From assembly GCA_965279075.1 (NCBI GenBank), contig CBDIHI010000010.1:186001-250000 (forward strand): DNA of 64,000 bases. The letters run 5' to 3'. The number at the start of each line of letters is the position of its first letter. The first letter of the stretch is position 1. The notes below the pieces were generated by a model that made no database searches, had not been told where the DNA came from, and saw only the letters and a list, made by a program, of their open reading frames with translations. Positions 34,064-42,488 of this stretch are shown piece by piece. A program made the translations under genes and the position numbers. The DNA comes from SZAS-79 sp965279075 (GTDB lineage Bacteria; Pseudomonadota; Gammaproteobacteria; Burkholderiales; SG8-39).

Positions 34064-35940
34064 CGCTCGACCTGTCCGGGTTGGCGATGGCGGCACTCGA
34101 TGCGGCGAAGTCCCGCGTGGCGCTGCTGGGTGCTGACCTCGCGCAGGCCCCCGAGGAGTTCCAGCAGGTGGTTGCGGCCGCGTCGGCGGCGTTGATGAGC
34201 GGAAGCGGCGTGCGCGCGTTCACCTATGGGCTGATCCTGCTGCTGGTGGGGTGCGGGCTGGAGTGGCTGTACTGGACCTATGCCCGTGCCCCGCTGCGCG
34301 CGCTCGAATCGCTGCGCATCGATTCCCCGCGCCATGCCCTGCGCCTGGGCCTGCGTCGCCTTGTGCTGCTGGGCTCGGGGCTCGTGCTGTTCACGCTCGC
34401 CACGCTGGCGGCGTCGGCGGCCTTCGCGTGGCCGAAGGGCGTGCAGGAGGCGGTGGTGGCGGCGGTGCTGTCCGTGCTGGTGCTGCGATTCGCGTGGATC
34501 GTCGCCCGCGTCCTGCTCGCGCCGGGGCGCGACCAGTTGCGGCTGCTGCCGGTCGAAGCGCGCGACGTGCGCTGGCTCGTCGCGGTGGGGCTAGGCGTGG
34601 CTGCCCTGGCGGCAGCCGGCAGCCTCATGCCCGCTGTCCTCGAGCACGTTGCCGGTGCGCCGCGCACGGCCGGCGCCCTGCGCTTCGCCGCTGCAGGGCT
34701 TGGCACGCTGCTGCTGGCGGGCGCGGCGCTTGCGTTCCTGCGTGGGGCCGCGCGGGTTCCCGGCGCGGGCCGGCGCCTGCCGCAGTTCCCCCGTTCCATC
34801 GTGGCCGCGCTCATGGTGGTCGGCGTGTTCGTCCTCTGGCTGCTGGGCACAGGCACGGTCGCCGCGGTGGCCGCGATCGTCGCGCTCGTGGTGCTGGCGC
34901 AGATGGGCTTGCGCGCGTTCGTGTTCCATTTCTGGCAGGACGAGATCGATGCGGACGCCGCGTACCCCGAGGTGCGTGACGCCGCCGCGGCCGACCCGAG
35001 CCTCCTTCCCAGCATCGTGCTTTCGGGCGCGCGCTTCCTCGTGACGCTGGCCGGCCTCGCGGCCTGCGCGCTGACACTGCAGGTGCCGCTGACAGAACTC
35101 GCGGCCAGCCCCAATTCGATGGTGCGGCTGGGTTTTCACCTGCTCAGCGTCGCGGCGCTGGCGCTGTTCGCGCACGTGGTCTGGATCCTCGTCAGCTCGA
35201 CCATCGACCATCGCCTGAAGCGCATCGGGCCGCCGGACCCGCATGCCACCACCAACCCGAATGCGCGGCTGCTGACGCTGCTGCCGCTGCTGCGGGTCAC
35301 CGCCGCGGTCGTGGTCGTCGCGATGCTGGTGCTGTCTTCGCTGTGGGCGCTCGGCATCGAGATCACGCCGCTGCTGGCCGGTGCCGGCGTGGTCGGCCTC
35401 GCGCTGGGCTTCGGGGCGCAGGCGCTGGTGCGCGACGTCATCGCCGGGATCTTCTTCCTGGCCGAGGATGCATTTCGCGTCGGCGAGTACATAGAGAGCG
35501 GAACCACGACCAAGGGGACGGTGGAGAGGATCACGCTGCGCACCGTCGCGCTGCGCCACCACAACGGCCCGCTGCACTTCGTGCCGTATGGATCGCTGGG
35601 CACCGTGCGCAACAACTCGCGCGACTGGGTGATCGAAAAATTCAACCTGCCGTTGCCGATCGACGTCGACAGCGAGCGGATCCGCAAGCTGATCAAGAAG
35701 ATCGGCCTGGAGATGCTGAACGACCCCGACGTCGGGCACATGCTGCGTGAGCCGCTGAAGAGCAAGCTCGCGAGGATTGATCCCGGTGTGAAGGTGTTTC
35801 GCTGCAAGTTCCGCACTGCGCCAGGAAACCAGTTCGATGTCAGGGCACAGGCGCTGAGGCGCATCGAGGCCGAGCTGAAGGCGATCGGGGTCGGATTCGC
35901 GAACGGGATGCAGACGGTGGTGGTGGAGAGGGCGGGTTAG
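34060..35940 (+). CDS. Large MscS-family mechanosensitive channel
   Basis: A 626-aa membrane protein. Roughly ten hydrophobic segments precede the MscS core, in which the pore helix reads LLAGAGVVGLALGFGAQALV (starting near residue 437), followed by RDVIAGIFFLAEDAFRVGEY, the beta domain (TTKGTVERITLRTVALRH) and a cytoplasmic alpha/beta region up to the C-terminus. This is the MscK/YbdG-like large form rather than the short three-helix MscS. It is translationally coupled to the ferredoxin-cytochrome gene, an unusual partner. Confidence 0.88.
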   Translation: MTLDLSGLAMAALDAAKSRVALLGADLAQAPEEFQQVVAAASAALMSGSGVRAFTYGLILLLVGCGLEWLYWTYARAPLRALESLRIDSPRHALRLGLRRLVLLGSGLVLFTLATLAASAAFAWPKGVQEAVVAAVLSVLVLRFAWIVARVLLAPGRDQLRLLPVEARDVRWLVAVGLGVAALAAAGSLMPAVLEHVAGAPRTAGALRFAAAGLGTLLLAGAALAFLRGAARVPGAGRRLPQFPRSIVAALMVVGVFVLWLLGTGTVAAVAAIVALVVLAQMGLRAFVFHFWQDEIDADAAYPEVRDAAAADPSLLPSIVLSGARFLVTLAGLAACALTLQVPLTELAASPNSMVRLGFHLLSVAALALFAHVVWILVSSTIDHRLKRIGPPDPHATTNPNARLLTLLPLLRVTAAVVVVAMLVLSSLWALGIEITPLLAGAGVVGLALGFGAQALVRDVIAGIFFLAEDAFRVGEYIESGTTTKGTVERITLRTVALRHHNGPLHFVPYGSLGTVRNNSRDWVIEKFNLPLPIDVDSERIRKLIKKIGLEMLNDPDVGHMLREPLKSKLARIDPGVKVFRCKFRTAPGNQFDVRAQALRRIEAELKAIGVGFANGMQTVVVERAG

Positions 35941-36026
35941 CGGCGCTTGGCGTTTCGCGGACAGACCTGAGTTCGCCTTGACCTCCGAGCAGGGAATGGC
36001 TGGGCAGAGCAGGGTGATGAAAAGGC

Positions 36027-37439
36027 TCAGGCCGGCAGCAGGTGCACGATGGAGTTGGCGTAGTAGCGCAGGACCTGCAGTTCTTCCAGCCGCGCCGAAT
36101 AGAGCCCCTCGTACTCGTCGACGAGGTGGCGCAGCAGCAGCATCCGCAAGCCCGCATCCAGCGCGTAGTCGAGGTCGCGGCGCGGAACGTAGACGTGAGC
36201 GTCCGCGGCATCGAGGTCGTCGAGGATCTTCTCGATTTCGGCCTTCACCTCGAGCATCGACAGCGACTTGCCCGAGTGGCGCACGAACACGGTGGCCATC
36301 AGCGGCACGGGCAGCACGGGCACCACGCGGCCGACCGCGCTCATCAGTTGCCGCCCGAGGTCGGCCATGCGCGCCTGGCGTTCCTCGCGCGAGAGCTTCG
36401 AGAAATCGATCCCGTGTTCCGTGCAGTAGGCCCGCATCGACACAGGCGAGCCGAAGTTGACGCAGGCGTAGCCGAACTTGTGCCACTTGCTCTTCACCAG
36501 CAGGCGCAGGTTGCGGAACACGAACCGCAGCGTGCCGCTGGCGGCTTTCGCCTTGCCGCCCTTGCCGGCTTCGGGGTTGATCGAAAGCAATAGCGTACGG
36601 TCCTCGAGCACCCGGTCGTAGTTGATGCCGAGCGGGATGAAAACGACGTCACGTTCCCCGTCAGGCTTGAAGCCGCGCATCATGTAGTCGAGCACGCCCA
36701 GGCGCGGTTCGCGCATGCGCCCGTCACGCGAGAGCCCGCCCTCGGGGAACACGGCCTGCGGCACGCCCGCCTCGGTGGCCATCGCGATGTAGCGTTCCAG
36801 CACCTTGCGGTACAGCTCGTCCTTCGAGTTGCGGCGCACGAAGTACGCGCCCATCGAGCGGATGAGGTGCGACAGCGGCCAGATGCGCGCCCATTCGCCC
36901 ACCGCATAGGAGAGGGCGGCCTGGTCCGCCGCGAGGTAGCCCGCCAGCACGTAGTCCATGTTGGAGCGGTGGTTCATGACGAACACGACCGTCGCATCCG
37001 GGTCGATCTTCGCGAGGCCCTCCGAGTCGACATAGCCGAGACGCACGCGGTAGAGGGTCTGCGCGACGCGCCGGCCTATCCAGTAGCCGATGCGGAAGTA
37101 CAGGTAGGCGTTGAAGGCCGGCACGGTCTCCCGGGCGTACCGCTCGACCAGGGTGTTGGCGAGCTTGGTCGAGACATCGGCCGACTTGGCGAACGCGGCC
37201 GTGGCTTCCTGCACGCGCGGGTCGAACAGCAGCCGGTCGATCAGCACGCGCCGCTTGGTGCGCTGGAAAGGCCGGATGCCGATCTTCAGCCGGGCGGAGA
37301 CTTCCTCGATCAGCTTCTCGGCGCTGGAAGAGGCGACGATGCGCAAGCCCGGCAGGATGAAGTGCTCGATCAGCGCAAGCGCGGCCAGTGCGCAGAGCAC
37401 GACGAACAGCAAGAACGGAACGCTGACTGCGTCGGTCAT
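36027..37439 (-). CDS. PlsB-like glycerol-3-phosphate/lysophosphatidate acyltransferase
   Basis: A 470-aa membrane-associated acyltransferase. It has an N-terminal membrane helix (LLFVVLCALAALALIEHFI), block I NHRSNMD (HX4D catalytic motif) near residue 152, the GAYFVRRNS block II and the FPEGGLSRDG block III. The arrangement resembles the catalytic domain of PlsB, which acylates glycerol 3-phosphate, but the protein is about 340 residues shorter than E. coli PlsB, so the exact acceptor is uncertain. A good SD (GGGGAGAAGG) precedes the start. Confidence 0.8.
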   Translation of the reverse strand: MTDAVSVPFLLFVVLCALAALALIEHFILPGLRIVASSSAEKLIEEVSARLKIGIRPFQRTKRRVLIDRLLFDPRVQEATAAFAKSADVSTKLANTLVERYARETVPAFNAYLYFRIGYWIGRRVAQTLYRVRLGYVDSEGLAKIDPDATVVFVMNHRSNMDYVLAGYLAADQAALSYAVGEWARIWPLSHLIRSMGAYFVRRNSKDELYRKVLERYIAMATEAGVPQAVFPEGGLSRDGRMREPRLGVLDYMMRGFKPDGERDVVFIPLGINYDRVLEDRTLLLSINPEAGKGGKAKAASGTLRFVFRNLRLLVKSKWHKFGYACVNFGSPVSMRAYCTEHGIDFSKLSREERQARMADLGRQLMSAVGRVVPVLPVPLMATVFVRHSGKSLSMLEVKAEIEKILDDLDAADAHVYVPRRDLDYALDAGLRMLLLRHLVDEYEGLYSARLEELQVLRYYANSIVHLLPA

Positions 37440-37499
37440 CGCCTTCTCCCCCTGGGGTTAGGGTAGGGGGCCGGGGGGCCGAACGCAAGCGCCGTCCGG

Positions 37500-38237
37500 T
37501 TACGCGAGGGCGGCCACCGTCACGCCGCGTACGGCGTAGCGCTCGATCGCCGCGGCCACCATGCCGCTCGCCTTTGCTTCCTCCGCGAATCCGCACAGGT
37601 ATTTCGCCGCATCGGCCCGGCCCTTGGGCGCGCCGATGGCTTGCTGCACGGCGGTAAATCGTCCGGGCAGGATGCGCGAGCCGGGCAGGTTCTCCACGTC
37701 CACCACGAGGCGGGGCATGAGGCCCGCCAGCGCGTCCAGCTTCTTGTCGAGGAACTGCTGCCAGGAGGCCTCGATGCCGTCGACACGCAGCAGCTGGGCG
37801 TGCTTGATCGTGCGCGTGAGGTACAGGTCGTAGGCACTGCGGCCGTAGAGGGAGATGCGCACGCCCTCGCGGTCGACCTCTTCGATCGCCTTTATCGGGG
37901 AGCCCGGCGGCACGAGGTAGCTCGCCTCGATCTCGAGGTAGGCGGCGGAAAAGTCGATCTCGGTGGCGCGTGCGGGTTCCGCGCCGAGGAAGGCCACGTC
38001 CCACACGCCGGTCTTCGCGGCGTCGGCGACCTTGCCCGGGGATTCGTAGCCGATGAACTCGACCGGCACGCCGAGGCGCTTCGCGATCTCGCGGCCGAGG
38101 TCGGGCACCACGCCGCGCATGCCGCCGTCCGCGGCCGGGTCCTTCACGACCAGCAGGAAGTTGGACAGGTTGACGGCCACGCGCAGCTTGCCCGTGGGGG
38201 CGAGCTGCGCGCGTGCGGCGGGAGTGAGGTCGGTCAT
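37500..38237 (-). CDS. Solute-binding-protein family 3-like protein without signal peptide
   Basis: A 245-aa protein with the periplasmic amino-acid-binding fold (LRVAVNLSNFLLV, GVVPDLGREIAKRLGVPVEFIGY, WDVAFLGAEPARATEIDFSAAYLEIEASYLVP). No signal peptide is present, since the protein starts MTDLTPAARAQLAP directly before the first strand, and no permease or ATPase gene is nearby. It could be a cytosolic binding or enzyme-like protein (cyclohexadienyl dehydratase-like members share this fold). An upstream in-frame start at 38453 would not create a signal peptide. Confidence 0.7.
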   Translation of the reverse strand: MTDLTPAARAQLAPTGKLRVAVNLSNFLLVVKDPAADGGMRGVVPDLGREIAKRLGVPVEFIGYESPGKVADAAKTGVWDVAFLGAEPARATEIDFSAAYLEIEASYLVPPGSPIKAIEEVDREGVRISLYGRSAYDLYLTRTIKHAQLLRVDGIEASWQQFLDKKLDALAGLMPRLVVDVENLPGSRILPGRFTAVQQAIGAPKGRADAAKYLCGFAEEAKASGMVAAAIERYAVRGVTVAALA

Positions 38238-38338
38238 GGGGATCGGGTCCGTAGGTTTCGCGAGGCCGTGGATTGTACTGCGGCAGGGAAGGCGCACTGC
38301 CGGTAGACTCTGCGGACTGCGACACCGACTGGAATGGC

Positions 38339-38986
38339 ATGGTGGAGAAAGAGCAACGGCTGAAGAAATATGAAGGCGAGGCCCGCGCCGTGAAGGCCGA
38401 CGAGGGCGATCCGCTGATGGAGTTCTATTCGCCGTTCGGCCCGATGATCGCAAAGGCTTCGCTGCCGCAGGCGCTGGTCGACCGGATCAACCGCCATGCC
38501 GACGCGAAAGTCGTGCCCGGGAAGGGCATGGAACTGCTGCTACCGCCCGAACTGATCACGGAGGGCGGCGAAGCCTCGCTCGTCGCGCATACCGGCCGGC
38601 TGATCCGTCGCTACCTCGCGGGCGTGGAGGGCGGGGGCGCCGGCAAGATCGATTTCGAGGTGTTCTGGGTGATCAGCCAGTACGCCGGCACGCCCAGCCC
38701 GGTGCACTTCCATTCGTCCGACGTTTCCGGGGTGCTGTACCTGAAGGTACCGGAGGTGGATGAAGCCGAGGCGCGCAAGACTTATATCTCCGGGCGACAG
38801 TCGGGTTACATCAACTTCCTGATCGGCGGCAAGCAACGCCTGTCGAAGTCGTTGATCAGCTTTCGGCCCAAGGTCGGGGATTTCTACCTCTTCCCCGGCT
38901 GGCTTCTGCATGGAGCGGAGCCTTTTTCCGGCACCGGGGAGCGGCGCTCGATGTCCTTCAACGCGATGGTAGGCGAGGCCGCCTGA
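38339..38986 (+). CDS. Putative 2OG-Fe(II) oxygenase (TIGR02466-like)
   Basis: A 215-aa protein with the double-stranded beta-helix pattern of 2-oxoglutarate/iron oxygenases: the metal-binding strand PVHFHSSDVSGVLYLKVP, then FRPKVGDFYLFPGWLLHGAEPF with the distal His, and the 2OG-binding Arg in GERRSMSFNAMV. It would hydroxylate or otherwise oxidise an unknown substrate. I start it at ATG 38339; an in-frame start at 38273 is preceded by no SD. It converges on the halogenase gene with a one-base gap, and oxygenases of this type are often found beside tryptophan-halogenase and SapC genes. Confidence 0.78.
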   Translation: MVEKEQRLKKYEGEARAVKADEGDPLMEFYSPFGPMIAKASLPQALVDRINRHADAKVVPGKGMELLLPPELITEGGEASLVAHTGRLIRRYLAGVEGGGAGKIDFEVFWVISQYAGTPSPVHFHSSDVSGVLYLKVPEVDEAEARKTYISGRQSGYINFLIGGKQRLSKSLISFRPKVGDFYLFPGWLLHGAEPFSGTGERRSMSFNAMVGEAA

Positions 38987-38987
38987 G

Positions 38988-40538
38988 CTAGCGGGCCGGC
39001 GCGGGCCCCGCCGTGGGCGGCGCGGCGTTGATGGCTTCGATCAGCGCGCCGTGGGCGGGCAGGCCCTGGGCGATTGCCGCATTCTCGGCCTTGACGGTCG
39101 CCATGCCCTGCCAGGCCTGTTCCGCGTCCTGCTGGGCGGCGATCGGATGGTGGGTGCGCGGCAGCCTTCCAAAGCCCGTGGCAATGGCGTAGAAGCTCGG
39201 CTCGCGAAAGAGGGACGGGTTGTCCCAGTCGACCAGCCCGGTCTGCTGGTAGTAGTCGAGTGTCCGCGCCAGCGAGTCGGGCGGCGTCGCATCGCGGTTC
39301 GCCTTCCAGAACCCGGTGTCCACCCGCCGGTTCAGCAGGTAGTGGAGGATGATGAAATCCCGCACCTGTTCGAACTCGGAAGCCATCTTCTCGTTGTAGC
39401 TGTGCGACAGCGCCGCATTGAATTCCCTGTCCGGAAAGTGGTCCAGCAGCAGTTCCACGCCCGTCTGGATCAGGAAGATGCCAGTGGATTCGAGCGGCTC
39501 GAGGAATCCCGCCGAAAGGCCGATCGACACGCAGTTCTTCACCCAGAAATTCGTGCGGCGGCCAACGCGCATGCGCAGGTGGGAGGGCGAGCAGTCCGCC
39601 GGGTCCTGCCCCGACAACCCGATCAATTCCGCGGCGGCCGCGTCGTCATTGATGAAGCGGCTCGAATAGACGTAGCCGCTTCCGGTCCGGTTGCTGAGCG
39701 GGATCTTCCAGGACCAGCCTGCGCTGAGCGCCGTGGCTTTGGTGTAGGGCGGCATCTGCGGGTCGCGCGGCAGCGGCAGCACCACCGCCCGGTCGCACAG
39801 GAGCAGGTCGGACCAGTCGACGTGGGGGTCGCCGAGCGCCTTTTCGATGAGCAGGCCCGCAAACCCGGTGCAATCCAGGTACAGGTCGGCCTCCAGGCTG
39901 CCGTGCCGCGCGGTATCCACGGCCTGGACGAAGCCGCGGGTGTCCAGGCGAACCTGCGTGACTTCGTCGACGACGTGCCGCACGCCGCGTTTCGTCGCCA
40001 GGCGCGCGAGGTATCCGGCGAACGCCCGCGCATCGAGGTGGTAGGCATAGGCGCCTTGCTCGGTCACAGGGGAGCCGGCGCGCAGTGTGCGCGGCGCGCG
40101 GCCCATGTCGCCGAGAAGCGCTTGCAGCGAATAGGAAACATAGTCGGAGTCGTCGCGGCCGGCGCGCTTTTCCCTCAGCCAGTGATGGAACAGGGGGACG
40201 TGGCCGATGCGCCGGCCGATGGGGCCGAACGGGTGCCACACCGAGTCCCCGGGCGCCACGTCGGCGGCGCCCCGGTTCCAGTCGATGAACTTGATGCCCA
40301 GCTTGTAGGTGGCGTGGCATTCGCGCAGGAATTCGTCCTCGTCGACGCCGAGCGCACGCAGCAGCGTGACCAGCGGCGGTACGGTAGCCTCGCCCACGCC
40401 TATGGTGCCGACGGTATCCGACTCGAGCAGCGTGATCGAGCAGCACGCGGGATCGAGGAAGCGGTTCAGGAAGGCCGCGGCGATCCAGCCCGCCGTGCCG
40501 CCCCCGACGATGAGGATTTTCTTGATGGATTGAGGCAT
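38988..40538 (-). CDS. Flavin-dependent tryptophan-halogenase family protein
   Basis: A 516-aa flavoprotein. FAD-binding GGGTAGWIAA is at residues 12-21. The catalytic lysine of the family is matched by Lys83 in GIKFIDW, the diagnostic WxWxIP by GWSWKIP (Trp275, Trp277, Pro280), and the chloride/catalytic region by PLESTGI with Glu350. All the key halogenase residues are thus present. It should form HOCl or HOBr from FADH2, oxygen and halide and halogenate an aromatic, probably indole-containing, substrate; a flavin reductase would be needed and is not encoded nearby. ATG 40538 is preferred over 40580. It is divergent from the methyltransferase by 46 bases. Confidence 0.88.
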   Translation of the reverse strand: MPQSIKKILIVGGGTAGWIAAAFLNRFLDPACCSITLLESDTVGTIGVGEATVPPLVTLLRALGVDEDEFLRECHATYKLGIKFIDWNRGAADVAPGDSVWHPFGPIGRRIGHVPLFHHWLREKRAGRDDSDYVSYSLQALLGDMGRAPRTLRAGSPVTEQGAYAYHLDARAFAGYLARLATKRGVRHVVDEVTQVRLDTRGFVQAVDTARHGSLEADLYLDCTGFAGLLIEKALGDPHVDWSDLLLCDRAVVLPLPRDPQMPPYTKATALSAGWSWKIPLSNRTGSGYVYSSRFINDDAAAAELIGLSGQDPADCSPSHLRMRVGRRTNFWVKNCVSIGLSAGFLEPLESTGIFLIQTGVELLLDHFPDREFNAALSHSYNEKMASEFEQVRDFIILHYLLNRRVDTGFWKANRDATPPDSLARTLDYYQQTGLVDWDNPSLFREPSFYAIATGFGRLPRTHHPIAAQQDAEQAWQGMATVKAENAAIAQGLPAHGALIEAINAAPPTAGPAPAR

Positions 40539-40584
40539 GGGCTCAATACTATCAACCCGGGACAGAACGCAGGAGAGCATCGCA

Positions 40585-41619
40585 ATGGGGATGGCGCCGG
40601 AGGAACAGCGCGGCTACTTGTGCGTCGACCGCTATGTCGGCGACGTGGCCGGCGCTCGTGCGACCTGCACGGCGCTCGAACTCGGCATCGTCGACCGTCT
40701 GCTCGAGAAGTCCCCGCGGACCCTCGTCGAACTTGGCGCGCTTGCGCGCCTGGACGAGCGCGGCACGCGCCTGCTGGCGGGGCTCCTGCGCGTCAACCGG
40801 GTGATCGAGATCGAGGACGACATGGCCCGCCTGACGGACGGCTTCGCCGCGGCCCTGCGCTACCGCGACCTGCTCGAGGCGAAGCTCGAATTCGCGATGC
40901 TCGTGGCACCGGACTTCGTCGGGCTCTTTACTTCGCTGCTCGCCGATCCCGGGAGATTCTTCGACGAGGCCCGGCTGTTCGAGTTGTTTTCGTACGACCG
41001 CTGTTTCGATGCGACCCCCGAGAACCGGGCGAATTCGGCGCGCTGGATGCGGTTCACGACGGTGCTCACCAAGTACGAGTCCGGTCCCTGCCTCGATGCC
41101 TGCGACCTGTCGCGCCACCGGAAAATGCTCGACGTGGGCGGCAACAGCGGGGAGTTCGCGCTCCGCGCCTGCAGGCGCTACCCGGGGCTGAGTGCGATCG
41201 TCTTTGACCTGCCGGTGGTCTGCGACATCGGCGAAAAGCACTTGCAGGGCGAGCCGGAGGTCGCACGGATCTCCTTCGCGAGGGCAACGCGCGAGGGGGG
41301 GGCGCTGCCGCAGGGCTGTGACCTGGTGACTTTCAAGTCGATGCTGCACGACTGGCCCGGGGATTCGGTCCGCGAGTTTCTCGCGCGTGCCTACGAGGCC
41401 TTGCCCAAGGGCGGCACGGTGCTGATCTACGAGCGCGGCCCGGTGGCGATCGGGGATGCGCCGTTGCCGTTCGTCCAGATCCCGCTGGTGCTGTTCTTTC
41501 GCGCCTACCGCAGCGTTGCCGACTACGCCTCGTTGTTGAACCAGGCGGGGTTTTGTGACGTCCGCAGCCAGACGATCGAATTGGACATGCCCTTCATGCT
41601 GCTGGTGGCCACCAAATGA
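40585..41619 (+). CDS. SAM-dependent O-methyltransferase (plant-type/Methyltransf_2)
   Basis: A 344-aa small-molecule methyltransferase. It has an N-terminal winged-helix dimerisation part (LELGIVDRLLEKSPRTLVELGALARLDERGTRLLAGLL), SAM motif I LDVGGNSGEFALR (residues about 182-194), VFDLPVVCDIG, and the catalytic-region LHDWPGDSV (His255, Asp256) followed by GGTVLIYERG. These match O-methyltransferases acting on phenols, polyketides and related secondary metabolites. SD AGGAG lies nine bases before the ATG. It overlaps the next gene by ATGA and starts the plus-strand half of the biosynthetic island. Confidence 0.88.
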   Translation: MGMAPEEQRGYLCVDRYVGDVAGARATCTALELGIVDRLLEKSPRTLVELGALARLDERGTRLLAGLLRVNRVIEIEDDMARLTDGFAAALRYRDLLEAKLEFAMLVAPDFVGLFTSLLADPGRFFDEARLFELFSYDRCFDATPENRANSARWMRFTTVLTKYESGPCLDACDLSRHRKMLDVGGNSGEFALRACRRYPGLSAIVFDLPVVCDIGEKHLQGEPEVARISFARATREGGALPQGCDLVTFKSMLHDWPGDSVREFLARAYEALPKGGTVLIYERGPVAIGDAPLPFVQIPLVLFFRAYRSVADYASLLNQAGFCDVRSQTIELDMPFMLLVATK

Positions 41620-42488
41620 CGACGGCCAGCGACGGCCTCGAGTACACGGCAGGGCAGGAAGCCGTGTACGACTTCTGCCTCTGGGAGTACCAGCCGCCCG
41701 CCCCCTCGGACGGGAAGCTTCGTTCCATCAACCTGTTGTCGAACACATTCCGGACGGAGGGCCTCGGACCGCGCGCATTCGAGGTGGTCGACGCCATCCG
41801 TACCGGCCTCGGGCCCTCGCGCAGCGTGTGGGGTGTGAAGCAGGAGGCGGGCACGCTCAGTTGGGAGTTCTACTTCTACGACTACGAGCGGCTGGAACGG
41901 CAGCGCTCGATCCCGCGCGTCCTCGGGTTGATCCGTCCATGGGTGCCGTGCGAGGTGCCGACCAGCGAACGGCACCCGTACTTCATGTTCTCGCTCGACC
42001 TCGGCCGGGCGCAGCTTGACGAAGGCCGGCCCCTCGAAGACGTCCAGATGTATATCGGCAACATCGGCGGGACCGTGTCGTCGGGCATCTGCTACGAGGT
42101 CACGCGGGAGCAGACGAGGCTGAAGAATTTCTACTTCTTCTTCGACGCGCGAACCGAGATGCAGAACATCGTCGGCAAGCTGACCTCTTCGGCCTTTCTC
42201 GACCTGCCCGCGCTGGACCTCGACGCGATCCTGTGGCCGGAGCTGCGCGATTGCCAGATCATCGTCGTCTCGAACAAGCAGCAGCGCGACGGGGTGTATT
42301 TCTCCCGCATCAACGTCGACCAGTTGCTTTTCTTCCTGCGCCGTCTCGGCTACCCGGCAGAACACGTATCATTCGTGGAGCGACACCGTCACCGGCTGGA
42401 CCACATGCTGTACGACGTCGGATTCGACTACCGGGTCGAGGGCGGAAAACTGAATATCGTCAAGAGTGCCTACTATGGGACCTTCTGA
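41616..42488 (+). CDS. Unrecognised protein of the biosynthetic island
   Basis: A 290-aa soluble protein I do not recognise. No signal peptide, membrane helix or known catalytic motif is visible. It contains several units of an aromatic beta-strand followed by an amphipathic helix: TLSWEFYFYDYERLERQ (about residue 76), RLKNFYFFFDARTEMQNIV (about residue 168) and DGVYFSRINVDQLLFFLRRL (about residue 228), ending in a strand-rich VGFDYRVEGGKLNIVKSAYYG. Strand-helix repeats with alternating aromatics recall ABBA-type prenyltransferase barrels, but this is only a loose resemblance. It is coupled to the methyltransferase before it (ATGA) and overlaps the radical SAM gene after it, so all three are made together. 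Confidence 0.8.
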   Translation: MTTASDGLEYTAGQEAVYDFCLWEYQPPAPSDGKLRSINLLSNTFRTEGLGPRAFEVVDAIRTGLGPSRSVWGVKQEAGTLSWEFYFYDYERLERQRSIPRVLGLIRPWVPCEVPTSERHPYFMFSLDLGRAQLDEGRPLEDVQMYIGNIGGTVSSGICYEVTREQTRLKNFYFFFDARTEMQNIVGKLTSSAFLDLPALDLDAILWPELRDCQIIVVSNKQQRDGVYFSRINVDQLLFFLRRLGYPAEHVSFVERHRHRLDHMLYDVGFDYRVEGGKLNIVKSAYYGTF

